This document shows, one piece after another, positions 45,866-56,904 of a stretch of 64,000 nucleotides of DNA. The translations under genes and the position numbers were made by a program. Within the stretch, counting starts at the first letter, position 1. Each line of letters starts with the position of its first letter. Origin of the DNA: Immersiella caudata (lineage: Eukaryota; Ascomycota; Sordariomycetes; Sordariales; Lasiosphaeriaceae); NCBI GenBank assembly GCA_030512335.1, contig JAULSU010000005.1, forward strand, positions 248,001-312,000. The letters are read 5' to 3'. The notes beneath the pieces were generated by a model that had not been told where the DNA came from, did not search any database, and saw only the letters and a list, made by a program, of their open reading frames with translations.

Positions 45866-47670
45866 TTTTCTGCATTGGTCAGCTGTGGTTCGAAAATGCC
45901 GAGGCGCCAGCGGGGCAATTTGGGGGGGTTTGGAAGAATCGGAGGATGCCTTGACTCAAACCCAACAAGTGTTGAGGGAATGAAGATAAGGGCTGAAAAT
46001 AGTGTGTGATGCCTCAGCGATAATTCGAGGCCTCAACCGCGATGGAAAACGCGATTGACTCTGAATTTACCCCGCAACGCGAACAGCTCAACGCGTGCTG
46101 ACATTGGGTGAAGAAGCTGACGAAGAGACGGGAAGACGCGTTTGAGCAAAAACTCGAGGCGGTGAAGAGCCGCTCAGGAGCCTTCAAGCCACCGTTTGAG
46201 GCCAATGGTGAAGGTGATCAGGGGAATTTTCGATACCTTCAAGCGATGGATCATGGTGTTGAGCCGACCGATAAAGGCCTTCAAGCGACTGGTCGGGACA
46301 TTGAAAGAGCCGACCGAGGGCTCAGAGGGAATGTAATATGGGCATACAGAAACGAAACCAACGCCTTGCCGCAGTGCTTGCGGGTGTCCAAGATGCGAAC
46401 CGAGGCCTCGACGCTTTGCAACGAGGATTTGAGAGTTTGATGGCTTGATGGAAGGGGTATCAGCTGCTTACCTTACTGCTTCGAAAATCGAAACGAAGGA
46501 GCTTGGTGTTTGCTGGTCGAGGTGTGGGAGCAGAAAGTTTGCGTGTTCGTGGAAAGTATGGAGGCGTCTGGGGGAAAAGAAGAAAGTGTGGGAGGAGGAG
46601 AAAGGCGTCTTGTTTAACTGGCTGTGAGGCGGTCCACGCTTTCAAAACGGGGTTCCGCTTCGCTGCGGGGGCTAGCCCCGACTACCCTAGCCCCTTGTTG
46701 ACCTCAAGTGCAGACCGCCCTACCTGGGCGTCGATGGCGTGGTTCAGAACGAGGAGGAAGCTTTAGAAACCTCCCTAGAGATCAGAAGGATCTCAAAATG
46801 CACGGGGCCGAGCAAAGGGACTCGATGCTCTCATCTGCTCCGGTTGCAGAGCGCAAGCAAGTCTCCAAACAGCTCGCACACAACGGAGCAGACGCCAGGG
46901 CAGACGAGGGGCGCCAGAAGCAACACCCTCAAGCAAGAGCGCACGGAGTAGACCGAACACTGCTCTTTGGAAGGCGTAGGCACTTAGGAACGATGAACTA
47001 GGGATGCTTTGGATAGCTTGGTAACGTCGAAAACTCTAGGGGTTCGAGCTCGCTGACAGTTTTATATAGTCTTAGTCACGAGACTTTGAACCTAGAAAGC
47101 CCCTGGAACTTAGGTTCGACGAGACAGTCACCGCGAGAAAGTTACTGCACGCCGCCATGCATTCAAGAATAAGGGGGCCAATGTTGCACGTCGGGATAAT
47201 GGAAAGTAGTATATATATATAAGATATGGGCTTCGTTGTCGGAAGTATCCGTATCATTCATTGAAACACAGAGAGCCTCAAAGCAGTGATCCGAACTCTT
47301 TGGCCCATAACTGCAGTCATGGAAGCCCACAGCATGCCTGGTGTGCCTAGAACAGCCTCGAAAGGGGTAAAAGGAGGTGGCGGTGCAGACAATTGTTGTC
47401 AAAATAAGCGCCTCTAGCGCCGATTAGCGTCAACAAACGTGGCGGCATTTGTGGCTAATGATGGGAGCCGTGCGCCGCCGTCGCCCCTGCCTCCTTGGCG
47501 GCTGAGGGGCTGAACAATCATCGGACGACATCAACATCCATTCAGGGACTTCTTGAGTGATTATTGGCTGGTGCAGCGAGTACCCGACTTGAAAGACTCA
47601 ATTTGGAATTCATCGAAAGTCTTTGGGGGCTTTCTTTTGACCTTTTTTTTTTTTGACAGACATTGGAACA
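45866..47670. other. Divergent intergenic region between DNMT5-type gene and 2H phosphoesterase gene
   Basis: A plus-strand frame at 46108-46440 (110 codons) has no known motif and contains internal repeats. GCTTCAAGCGA-like and GCCGACCGA motifs recur at about 46185-46320. A perfect 12-bp palindrome GGGGCTAGCCCC (46667-46678) is followed by a further CTAGCCCC. A T-run of 12 lies near 47643-47654, just before the next start codon. Both promoters must lie in this 1.8 kb. Confidence 0.5.
46180..46325. repeat. Short dispersed repeats upstream of the DNMT5-type gene
   Basis: CCTTCAAGCGA occurs at about 46234 and 46278, with a variant CCTTCAAGCCA at about 46182. GCCGACCGA occurs at about 46264 and 46310. 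They lie 0.3-0.45 kb from the methyltransferase start codon. Their nature is unknown. Confidence 0.45.
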
Positions 47671-48897
47671 ATGGGATCTCAGCTCGAACCAGCCGAGCTG
47701 AGGAACAAGTTGGAGGACCTATCGGGGGTGGAGATCAAGCCCGGGCAGAACCCGTATGAGGCTCTGATAGATATCTGCAATGGGCGTCCTGTGAGTGCTG
47801 TTTCTGATTTACAGCGTGTCATTCCAAAATCCTGCTATTTTGCAAAATGGCGAAATTCGGGCGGTGAGGGCATCATGTTGGAGCTTCTAGCGTGCGGGCA
47901 AATTTGGGTGATTTCAGCTGGACAAACCACACGACACCCTTTTGTCTTCTTTGTGCTGACAGGGTAGTGCAGGCCGATATCCAGGCGCTGTATGCTACAC
48001 ACCGGACTGCTCGAAATGCTCAACAAAAGGAGAAGTTCTTGACATCCGACTTCAAGGAGCTGATCATTGATCAAGTTTTGCTGCGGCTGGAAGACAAGAA
48101 TATCGAGCTGGGATTCCAAGATCTACGGAATTGCTTCGTGTTTTGGGCGAGACCGCCCGACCATATCGTCCGACTGGCCGTCCATTTGCAGAATCTCTTG
48201 AAGGAGACAGCGCCCGGTATGTTGCCATACTCTCAAATTGAGGCTTAACTAACATATTGTAGGATTATGGCTTATGCCTCCCCATCGGATGCATCTCACG
48301 ACTCTAGAGGTTGCCCACTCACGAACACCAGAAGAGATCGCCGACATCGTGTCGAAAGCTCGGCCTTCGTTGTCAAAGTTGACAAACATTACGTATACAC
48401 GGCGTTCTCGACTCGTGAAACCATTTATATCGTACGATCTCTCTGCATTCGCCGTCTCTTTCCTCCCCGCAGCCGGAGAAAAGGTCCTCTCACCGGCGCC
48501 GGTTCTGCCCCACGACAAGAGCATTGCCCACCCCGGATGGGATGACGGATGCACAGAAAAAGCGGACTCTTACACATATCACCATCTCCGCCGAGATGTG
48601 TTCGACCTTGCGAAGAGCACCGGGGTAGAGATCGGATCGCGATATGTAGTGCCGAGCGCGCACATCACTCTTGGTCGTTATCTGAACCACGCGGGTCACA
48701 CCACCCCTGAGCAGCGGCGAGCGTGGATTCAGAGGATTGATTATATCAACAACTGGCTGGAAAAGGAGGTCTGGGACGTCGCAGATGGCGAGTTCATTGG
48801 GGAGTGGATCGTAGGTCAAGAGAGAGGCCTCGATGCGCGATGCGGCACCCTCTGGTACGGCGGCGGCCGGACCATTGTATCCGGCGAGGGCTTTTAG
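47671..48897 (+). CDS. 2H phosphoesterase-superfamily protein
   Basis: Exons 47671-47790, 47973-48216 and 48263-48897 close to 332 aa. The third junction has a textbook CTAAC branch point and TGTAG acceptor. The first intron (182 nt) is unusually long for this window but needed to join frames. Two H-x-T motifs mark the 2H superfamily: PPHRMHLTTLEVAHS and VPSAHITLGRY, separated by about 130 residues. Members (LigT, AKAP7-like, cyclic phosphodiesterases) open or form 2',3'-cyclic or 2',5' phosphodiester bonds in RNA or nucleotides, with both His in the active site. The N-terminal region (LRNKLEDLSGVEIKPGQNPY) is typical of fungal members annotated only as RNA ligase/cyclic nucleotide phosphodiesterase-like. 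Substrate is unknown. No signal peptide or membrane segment is seen. Confidence 0.85.
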
Positions 48898-50060
48898 TCA
48901 AGCCCCTTTGCATTCAGGGCCTCCGAATATACCTTGGCATTTCAAGCGCATTTTTTTGAGCAGGAAATGAAACAGTGTCGCTGCCGTCGAGAAGATACGG
49001 GGTTAGGGTTGGCTGTTGGTTGATCATCCATCTGTCAGCAGACCGCGCAAGCATGCCTATTTCTGGTGGTGATTCTCCTGGCGCAATCGGTACAGGGAAC
49101 AGGGGCAAGGATAAGGGTTAAAGACGGGATTGAGGCATGGCTAGCGCTGCGCTGGAACAATGTCAACCATCCAACCAGTCAACCTCAATAATTGATGTAG
49201 GAGCTGACTACCAACTTTTTTTTTTGCGGCGTCGCATCAAGTGGTGCTTGGAATCCTGAAGCAATGGCTCGCCGCTAGTAGCCACTGGTAGCCAACCAAT
49301 CAATGCCCAGCCCAGCCCAGCGAAATGGATGCCCCGTGCCCCGGGTCTGTGCCCCGTCCCGTCAGCGCCCTCGTGGCAAGAAACTCCCCGCGCATCGCAT
49401 TCGTCGACAGATGCCACGCCTGCCGCTGCCCACGCACGCCCGACCGGCCTGCCACGAGCCTCTCGGCCTCCGTCTGCCGCGCCCTCCCTCCCCTATGATG
49501 CGGACCTCGGCCGCCACCGCCCTCCCTCCGTTTCTCCGGATCTGCAACGGCGTCCGGTAGCGCTTTTCGATCTCTTGGTAGCATTTGGTATTTGTCGCCT
49601 GCAGCGCAATCTGGCCCCAAGCTCCACGTTCGATCCACGACCCGAATCCTCTCCAATTGTTCTGCTGTCCCGCCGTCGCACGACACGCCCACCGTCTCTC
49701 CCACTTCGCGCGCCGCCCCCGACCTCCTAGAAAACGCACACATCCCTACCGCCTCCCTACCCTACCTACACTACACCGACACGGCGGCGCAGGCTATCCC
49801 TAGACTTGTCTGCGGTAGCTCCTCGACCAAGTGGGATGAGTGCTGCTGCGCTTTTGGGAACCTGGGCCACCGAATGGATGCCGATCCTCGAGAGGGGGTA
49901 AGACAAAGGGGCACCTGAAAGAAGAAGAACGAGTCCGGAAGCATAGACCGCTTCAGCGCGCAATCTACTCGGTCGCCGGCGGCCGCATGCGCCGACCTAT
50001 AACGCCGGCCACCACTCACGTCCACAATATTGTTCATTGCGCCTTGTACTGTCGTTCTGG
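48898..50060. other. Intergenic region and probable long leader of the RasGAP gene
   Basis: C/T-rich on the plus strand, with a short CCCAG tandem repeat at about 49306-49320. No gene is supported. Confidence 0.5.
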
Positions 50061-53000
50061 ATGTCGCCCAACCCGTCCCTTGCCAGTCTACTCCCCGCCG
50101 AGATGGACGGCAGATCTTTTTCGTCCGGAGTGTCAACCCAGGACGGCATCACACCCCCGCTCCTCGCGCGGACAACTCAGGGAACATCTCTGCCCTCGGT
50201 GACCGAGATGCCGTCCCCACGCGGCTCCAGGGAGCTGTCAACTGGCACCCTCCGCGCTGGCATGGGGCGCCCTGCTATGGGTGCGCAAAACACTGTTAGG
50301 GCTGTCACACCCGAGCCAACTGATGTCGCACTAGATGCGCCCGACAGAGCACAAATACGGGGACCCCGCGGCTTTGGAAACTTGTCCCCCCAAACCTCGC
50401 CCCGGTCCATTCCCACCGCCGTCGCCGTTGGTGCGCTCCCTGGCAGCGCTCCCGTCAGACGACAGGGCCTGGCGTTCAATGACTCCTTTGGCACGTCGTT
50501 CGACAGTGCCTCGTCGAGCCCTCCGCCTCGCCAGCCGTCCTTCCGGCCGAGGACTCGCACCATGGACGGCACCTTTCGACAGCAGTATGCGCCCGCGCCC
50601 GAGACGCGACACCGAGTGGGCTCTTTCTCCTCTGCCGGGTCGCTCCCCGTTGATGATTTGAGGCTCCCATCCCTCCAGCCGCCGCCCCTCGAAGGGTACA
50701 GGCCTTCGGACTTGCAACTATCAACCTCCAAGGAAAGGAAACCGTCTTCTACGAGGAGTCGCTTGACCAAACGGCCAACCTCGCGCCCAACTTCGCCTTT
50801 GCTGTCACCATCTCCCTCTGTTGACTCTCTGCCTCTTCCGGTACCCACCACTGACGCCAACAAAGTGCTGCTGTTGATGAAGAATCTGTGTGGGAAAATG
50901 CGTGGCGAAGCTGAATACCAGAGAGAATCCGGTGGGCCCTGGACTAGCGGCATGTGCTACATCGAGGACGAGAAGGGCTGTTTGATGTTTGACACGGGTG
51001 AAAATGGTCCTTTCCACACTCCTATCCTTCCCGACTTGAGGAGCTGTCGAGTCACTCCCGTGGACAAATCGGAAAAGGGGCACTCGTGCCTCGAAATCAC
51101 GTCTCCCCATCTCAAGCTCACCATCTACCTGCGACCAACCCGAACTGATGAGATCGACCTTTGGCTAGCCGCCCTGTTATGCTGGCAGCAGGTGCGACCA
51201 GCCGGGGGCAAACATATCGTCACCCGTACGGGGTACGGTCCTGTTGCTCCCGTGCGGGCCGAGGTCAGGCGACGGGTCTCCTCTCCGGGGCTCAGGGACG
51301 CTGCCATTATCAAGGTCGCCAAGGTCCAGCTCTGGGACAAGGGGACAGCCGCGTCGCCCCGGGCCATCGCAAGGAGGCCGTCGGCGCGTGACTTGCGGTC
51401 GGCACAGACATCGTGGAAACGCGTGTCTTGCATTCTCCAGGGAAATGGCCAATTTAAGCTGATGACGGAGGACGACATCACTCTCCTCTCGGTCATCGAA
51501 CTACCTCAACTCGCGAGGTCAGCTATCCAACAACTTGACAAGTCTGTTCTGGACGAGGATTATTGTATAGCAATATTTCCTACATACGCATCGACAGCCA
51601 CTCATCTTTCCATCTTAAGACCAGTGTACATTTCTTTGGAGTCGCGAGTGCTGTTTGAAGTTTGGTTTGTCTTACTCAGAGCATTTACGGTACCTGACAT
51701 CTATGGCCTCGGGACAAGCAGTGGGTCGCCCATTTACGAGGTCACAGACCTCACGACGGAGCCCGCAGGGGAGGTGTTCAGGCTGGAGAAGACCATCTCG
51801 GTTCGGGTTACTGAGGCTAAGATCCGAAGCCCGACGATGGAGGTTGGTATCCCGGAGCGCCATGGAAGAGGGGCTGATCATGGTCACATCACTGGAAACT
51901 ACCTGGCTGAAGTTATTTTGGACGGCGAGGTTCGCGCTCGGACGACGACAAAGATGGATACCAAGAACCCGTTTTGGAGAGAGGACTGCGAGTTTTCAGA
52001 CCTCCCAGCTTCGCTACCCTATCTTTCGGTGCTGTTGAAGAGGGTGGATGGCAACCAGGAAAGCTTTACCCATCAACTTCAAGCAAGTTTGGGAATTCCG
52101 CGGACAGGCAACACAACGGAAGTGCTGTGCGGGTCTGTCGACATATCTTTGCATCAACTGGAGCGAGGGAAGGATCACGAGCAGTGGCATCAGATTCACG
52201 ACGACAGACACATGTCCATTGGTACAATGCTGGTGCGGGTTCGTCACGAGGAGTTGGTTGTTCTGCTCACCAGACACTATGAGCCCTTGGCTGAACTCCT
52301 TCAACGATTTAGCTCCGGCTTGACGACACAAATCAGCGCTGCCATTCCTGGGAACTTGCGACGGCTTGGGGAGCTCTTCCTTAATATCTTTCAGGTTTCT
52401 GGGAAGGCGACGGAATGGCTGATGAACATGGTCGAGGATGAAATCGATGGCATTGGGAACCAAACACCGATCGGGAAGCCCCGTTTCAGCAATAGGCTCA
52501 GGTCCAACGAGTCCATTGAGTCCTCTAGCGATCGAGAGCAGATTGTCAGGGATATGGGCAAGTCGTTGCAGGGTGAAGCCAACCTGCTCTTCCGAGGCAA
52601 CTCTTTGTTGACCCAGGCGTTGGAGTTCTACATGCGCCGGCTTGGAAAGGAGTATCTTGAAGAAACGTTGGCGGAAAAGATCCTGGAAATCAGCGAGACC
52701 AACCCCAACTGTGAAGTTGACCCCGGGAAACTCCAACACGGAGAGGATCTCAACCAGCATTGGAACCGGTTGATTGACCTCACCACCGAAATATGGGAGT
52801 GCATCACAGCATCTGCCAATCGCCTGCCCCCTGAGCTCCGGCACGTCCTCAAATACATCCGGGCTGTTGCCGAGGATCGTTACGGGGACTTTCTCCGGAC
52901 TGTTACATACACATCGGTGTCTGGCTTCCTCTTTTTGCGCTTCATCTGTCCAGCCATTCTTAACCCCAAACTCTTTGGACTCCTTCGTGACCATCCTCAC

Positions 53001-53966
53001 CCCCGTGCGCAACGCACGCTCACACTGATCGCTAAAGGCCTGCAGGCGCTCGCCAATCTCTCGACCATAGGAAAGAAGGAGACTTGGATGGAGCCCATGA
53101 ACAAGTTCATCGGGACACAGCGGCAAGCCGTCCGCGATTTCCTCGATGCCGTGTGCGCCATCCCCGCTGAGCGCACCAACATCTCGGTCCCTGCCTCCTA
53201 CTCCACTCCCATCGCCATCCTCGGCCGACTATCCCCCATGGCACGAGAGGGTTTTCCATCGCTACCCTATTTGATTGACCACCCTCGTAACTTTGCAGCG
53301 CTCATCAAGCTCTGGACCGACGTCAACGCTGACCCTACCCGCGAACCCAAGGTCTACGAAGGCGACCTCCTCGAGTTCCACAACCTCTGCCTCAGCCTCC
53401 AGCACCGCTCCGCGGAGTGCTTCGCTCGCGTGGAGAGTATCCGCGCCCTTGAAACTGCCTCGACTACCACCACGGATGACCACCACAGCGCCCTCTCCGA
53501 TGCCCTCGACCGCTTGAATCTCACGCATCACAGCCCTACCGGGTGGGCCATAGACAATGACCTCCGTCCTCCCGGCTCGTCCGGTTCCGAAATGGAACAT
53601 ACCTCCAGCTCATTTTCTCGGGATCCTCGCTTCGGACGCGAAGCCCGCTCCATGCGACAAGTGTCAAGAAGCAGCGAACAATCTAGCCACTCCGGTGGCG
53701 GCACTGTACGCGGCATCCGCAATGGGATGCACCCGAGGAAGTTTTTGAGTGGATTTATACGCAAGGCGAGGGCAAGCTCACCGGACCCAGGGTCGCCTGC
53801 GGGGGGGGAGAGGGAGAGGGAACGAGAGGAGCATTATCATCATCACCATCATCATCATGAGAAGGAGAAGGAAAAAGAGAGAGAAAATGAAAAAGGAAGG
53901 GAAAAGGAAAAAGATAAAGATAAAAAGGAGGGAAGCGGAAAAGGATTTGGAACCTCGGAGCCGTAG
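50061..53966 (+). CDS. BUD2: RasGAP-domain protein, Bud2/Cla2-like
   Basis: Single exon of 1301 aa from the ATG at 50061; the ATG at 50103 would remove 14 residues. The first 260 residues are disordered, Ser/Pro-rich. A PH-like region follows (about 263-376), then a C2-like domain (about 575-730: VTEAKIRSPTMEVG to EVILDGEVRARTTTKMDTKN, PFWREDCEF). The RasGAP domain spans about 820-1080, with LLFRGNSLLTQ carrying the arginine finger (about Arg845) and the FLR-type signature FLFLRFICPAILNPKLFG (about 955-972). In yeast Bud2 this domain order activates GTP hydrolysis by Rsr1/Bud1 and so controls polarity-site choice; a similar role in hyphal polarity is inference. The C-terminus is a charged tail rich in Glu, Lys and His, including seven consecutive His residues. 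Confidence 0.9.
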   Translation: MSPNPSLASLLPAEMDGRSFSSGVSTQDGITPPLLARTTQGTSLPSVTEMPSPRGSRELSTGTLRAGMGRPAMGAQNTVRAVTPEPTDVALDAPDRAQIRGPRGFGNLSPQTSPRSIPTAVAVGALPGSAPVRRQGLAFNDSFGTSFDSASSSPPPRQPSFRPRTRTMDGTFRQQYAPAPETRHRVGSFSSAGSLPVDDLRLPSLQPPPLEGYRPSDLQLSTSKERKPSSTRSRLTKRPTSRPTSPLLSPSPSVDSLPLPVPTTDANKVLLLMKNLCGKMRGEAEYQRESGGPWTSGMCYIEDEKGCLMFDTGENGPFHTPILPDLRSCRVTPVDKSEKGHSCLEITSPHLKLTIYLRPTRTDEIDLWLAALLCWQQVRPAGGKHIVTRTGYGPVAPVRAEVRRRVSSPGLRDAAIIKVAKVQLWDKGTAASPRAIARRPSARDLRSAQTSWKRVSCILQGNGQFKLMTEDDITLLSVIELPQLARSAIQQLDKSVLDEDYCIAIFPTYASTATHLSILRPVYISLESRVLFEVWFVLLRAFTVPDIYGLGTSSGSPIYEVTDLTTEPAGEVFRLEKTISVRVTEAKIRSPTMEVGIPERHGRGADHGHITGNYLAEVILDGEVRARTTTKMDTKNPFWREDCEFSDLPASLPYLSVLLKRVDGNQESFTHQLQASLGIPRTGNTTEVLCGSVDISLHQLERGKDHEQWHQIHDDRHMSIGTMLVRVRHEELVVLLTRHYEPLAELLQRFSSGLTTQISAAIPGNLRRLGELFLNIFQVSGKATEWLMNMVEDEIDGIGNQTPIGKPRFSNRLRSNESIESSSDREQIVRDMGKSLQGEANLLFRGNSLLTQALEFYMRRLGKEYLEETLAEKILEISETNPNCEVDPGKLQHGEDLNQHWNRLIDLTTEIWECITASANRLPPELRHVLKYIRAVAEDRYGDFLRTVTYTSVSGFLFLRFICPAILNPKLFGLLRDHPHPRAQRTLTLIAKGLQALANLSTIGKKETWMEPMNKFIGTQRQAVRDFLDAVCAIPAERTNISVPASYSTPIAILGRLSPMAREGFPSLPYLIDHPRNFAALIKLWTDVNADPTREPKVYEGDLLEFHNLCLSLQHRSAECFARVESIRALETASTTTTDDHHSALSDALDRLNLTHHSPTGWAIDNDLRPPGSSGSEMEHTSSSFSRDPRFGREARSMRQVSRSSEQSSHSGGGTVRGIRNGMHPRKFLSGFIRKARASSPDPGSPAGGEREREREEHYHHHHHHHEKEKEKERENEKGREKEKDKDKKEGSGKGFGTSEP

Positions 53967-54774
53967 AGTGGCAAGGAGGGGAAGAAGTCGAGGAGGAAGT
54001 TGACGAAAACGAGGGGTGGGTTGACGATGGTGTGATGGTGGTTCGAACTGGTCTAAGCGCGGTGTGGATTGGGCTGTATCGGGGTCTGAAGTTCGTTCCA
54101 AGCGGTTGGGGTCAACGAATGGGTTGGGTGGAATGGATGGATATCGAAACGAACCGGATCGAATGGGACAGATCTGGTTCAGCCATGATTGCTTGTATTG
54201 GCATTGAACAACACGAGTCGAGATAGCGTGTTCCTGGGGGTAGCTTGTGAGCCTACTGCCTACACATTACATATTTATTTGTACGATAAGGTAGATACCT
54301 TTATGTCGATATCATTACCTTTATGTTCGGTGTGATCACATCGGCATCACTGGCTCTGTCTGGGTCCTGGATGCCGCGGCGTTGGCTCTGCCGGCGTGGT
54401 GTTGAACCAGTCATCATGACAAATTGCAACACGTACCGTGACCACAACGGTAGTTTCAATTCAGGAAGGCATCTTCAACTGACGGACCGATTGAGCGAGC
54501 CCAATCAGGACCAAAAGCAAGATCAAGTACCTCTGCCCAACTCCGTCCGAAGCCCCAACACCAAGCATCCCCAATTTCCTCAGCCAGTATACAAAACAAA
54601 CGTTAGGACACCCCATTCAAAAGCAGTGCAGATTTCCTTGGTATTGGTAATACTATATCCTGCTTTTCATTGCCCTGCCCACCCATAACTCCCATCCGCC
54701 CAACCTCACTCCGAACCAAATGCAAGTCATGACGAAGCATCCGAGACATCAACACATATGCGCCTCCTGGCGCC
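53967..54774. other. Convergent intergenic region
   Basis: About 0.8 kb between the RasGAP stop and the Cyp40 stop. It holds the 3' ends of both, with no gene seen. Confidence 0.5.
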
Positions 54775-55967
54775 TCACTCAAAGAACTTCTTGTACGCTG
54801 CCTTCTCCTTTGCGATCCGTGCCGCCGCAGCCTTCCTCACCGCGGCGAGCTCGGCATTAAGGGCAGCGTCTTCGGGAGCCAGCTTCTTGGCGGCCTCGAG
54901 GCTCTTGAGCGCCTCGTCCTCATCCTTGATGCGCACCTGCGCGTAGCCCTTGCGGTACAACGCCTTGGCTTTGTCCTTGTCGGAGACATTGGCAACGGCA
55001 AGCGCGTTCTCTGCGGAGCGGATGGTGTCCTCCCAGTTTTGCTGCTTCATATTCATGAGGGCGGAATTGTTATTGAGGGAGAAGCGGAGAGCCTCAAGCT
55101 TGGACTTTGTCTCGTCACTTTCTTTCTCGAGGTCAGGGTCTTCGTTTAGGTAGCGCAAGGCCTTCTGGTATTTGTCGAGGGCAACGCTGAGGTCGCCAGC
55201 CTTGAAGGCTTTGTTGCCAAACTCCTTGCAGTCGGTGGCAATCTTGAGGACGCGCGCGGCGGAGATGGATTGCTCGGTGGTATCGTCCTCGGGGAAATCT
55301 TCGTACTCGTCGCCGTAGGCATCGGGCGCCTTGACAGCGGCCGCGAGGGCTTCCTCGCCCGAGAGCTCACCGCAGTTGGCGATGACGACATCTCTTGCAG
55401 GTTTGTCGCTCTGGGTGGGGAGGTTCTCAATCTGACGGATGATAGACTTTCCGCTGAGAACTTCGCCAAAGACAACGTGCTTGCCGTCGAGGTGGGGTGT
55501 TGGGACTGTCGTGACAAAGAACTGGGAGCCATTGGTGCCTGTGACGAGCCAATACACGTTAGTACCCTATATTCCTTGGCCTGGGGCGTCTGGGAAACTG
55601 GCATACCGGGACCTGCGTTCGCCATGGAAAGCAAGAAGGGGTGCTCGTGCTTGAGGTTGAAGTTCTCATCGGCGAACTTTGCGCCGTAGATGGACTCGCC
55701 GCCAGTACCATTGCCCTCGGTGAAATCGCCGCCCTGGATCATGAACTGCTTGATGACGCGGTGGAATATAGAACCCTTATAGTGCAACGGCTTGCCCATC
55801 TTACCCACACCCTTCTCTCCTGTACATAGGGCGCGGAAGTTCTCGGCCGTCTTGGGCACGACATCGTTGTAGAGCTCGAAGGTGACCCGTCCCGCATTCT
55901 TCCCGCCAATTGTAATGTCAAAGAAGACACGGCTGCGAGCCGCCTTGGTCTCCTCCGCGGTAGCCAT
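54775..55967 (-). CDS. CPR6: Cyclophilin-40-type peptidyl-prolyl isomerase with TPR domain
   Basis: Exons 55967-55607 and 55538-54775 (minus), with a 68-nt intron (GTATGC donor, ACTAACG branch, CACAG acceptor), encode 374 aa, the usual Cyp40 length. The cyclophilin domain (1-180) holds [40 protein letters not shown] with the catalytic Arg, and [20 protein letters not shown] with the QFF and HLDG residues of the active site. After an acidic linker, TPR helices fill residues about 220-355 ([40 protein letters not shown]). In known Cyp40/Cpr6 proteins this TPR unit binds the C-terminus of Hsp90. The splice join falls within the [11 protein letters not shown] motif and restores it exactly, which confirms the intron. 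The symbol follows the yeast homologue; CPR7 is the alternative. Confidence 0.93.
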
Positions 55968-56904
55968 TTTGCTCCGTTTTAGCGATCGAAACGGCGATTG
56001 AACTGTGCTGTGAGGTAGAAGTTGGCCAACAGCTCGATGCTGGGGTTGCGTCTGAAGCGGGGTGATATGGTGGGAGGTGGAGGTTGTGACTTTGCCTGAA
56101 AACACTCCCAATTGGAGTGCGAGATGGTCAAGAGCAAAGAATTTGCGAATCGAGTACCTCTAGTTCGATTGGTGCAGCTCAGAGAGCAAGACGCGGAGAG
56201 GTTGAGGCAGCGTTTATAGCCTTGTCGTTGCGACTGGGCAGGAAGGTGGGGAGGAGGTTCGTGAACATTCGAAATGGTGGGGCAAGCTCCCAGGGCTGAA
56301 GCAACCAAACACGACCTGCAGGTTGCGGCACACCGAGGCGGGCATTGCGCAGCTTGGGCGTACGATTTCAGCAGGGAGATGTTCCATCTCGCACTTTTCG
56401 CGAAGCTGAGCACAAGACGAAGATATGCGACTGGTATAATCGACACTGAGCTCACATTGCAAAGAGTTATAGGGCTCACTGCCGCAAGAGATGTAGGCTT
56501 CACTGCATTCCCGAATGGGGTATCCTCTCACCTTTGGTGTTGGACCGATTTCATTTCCTCAAGCAACCTCTCCCAATGTGCGAGTCAGGTTAGGATTCTC
56601 TCTAGAGACTCCTCTCCGCGCAGGTCATTCATGGCTGGCTCCCTTTCACCACATGGCGGGCAAACACGCCAAATAGTGGCTTGGATCCTATCCAACTCCA
56701 TCGATTTAATTCTATCCGGCGCTGGAATACCTACTCCCATCGCATCGGACCACTGTTGCGAGAGCAGCGGGCAACATGCAAGTGGTATGTGAGGGATCAA
56801 GCTACGGCGACTTGTGAGCGACGGTTTTCGGATAAATACTGCACCGTGGGCACGTTTGCCTCCAGTGCAGTCCATCGGCTGGCGGAATAGCCCTACTGAG
56901 CATT
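55968..56904. other. Intergenic region upstream of Cyp40
   Basis: About 0.94 kb between the end of the deacylase gene and the Cyp40 start, both on the minus strand. No gene is seen. It should hold the Cyp40 promoter. Confidence 0.5.

Noticed and set aside
47030..47060. GGGTTCGAGCTC resembling a tRNA T-arm
   Set aside because: No matching acceptor, D or anticodon arms could be found around it.
52014..53126. Minus-strand frame of 370 codons inside the RasGAP gene
   Set aside because: Antisense shadow. The RasGAP arginine-finger and FLR motifs are on the plus strand.
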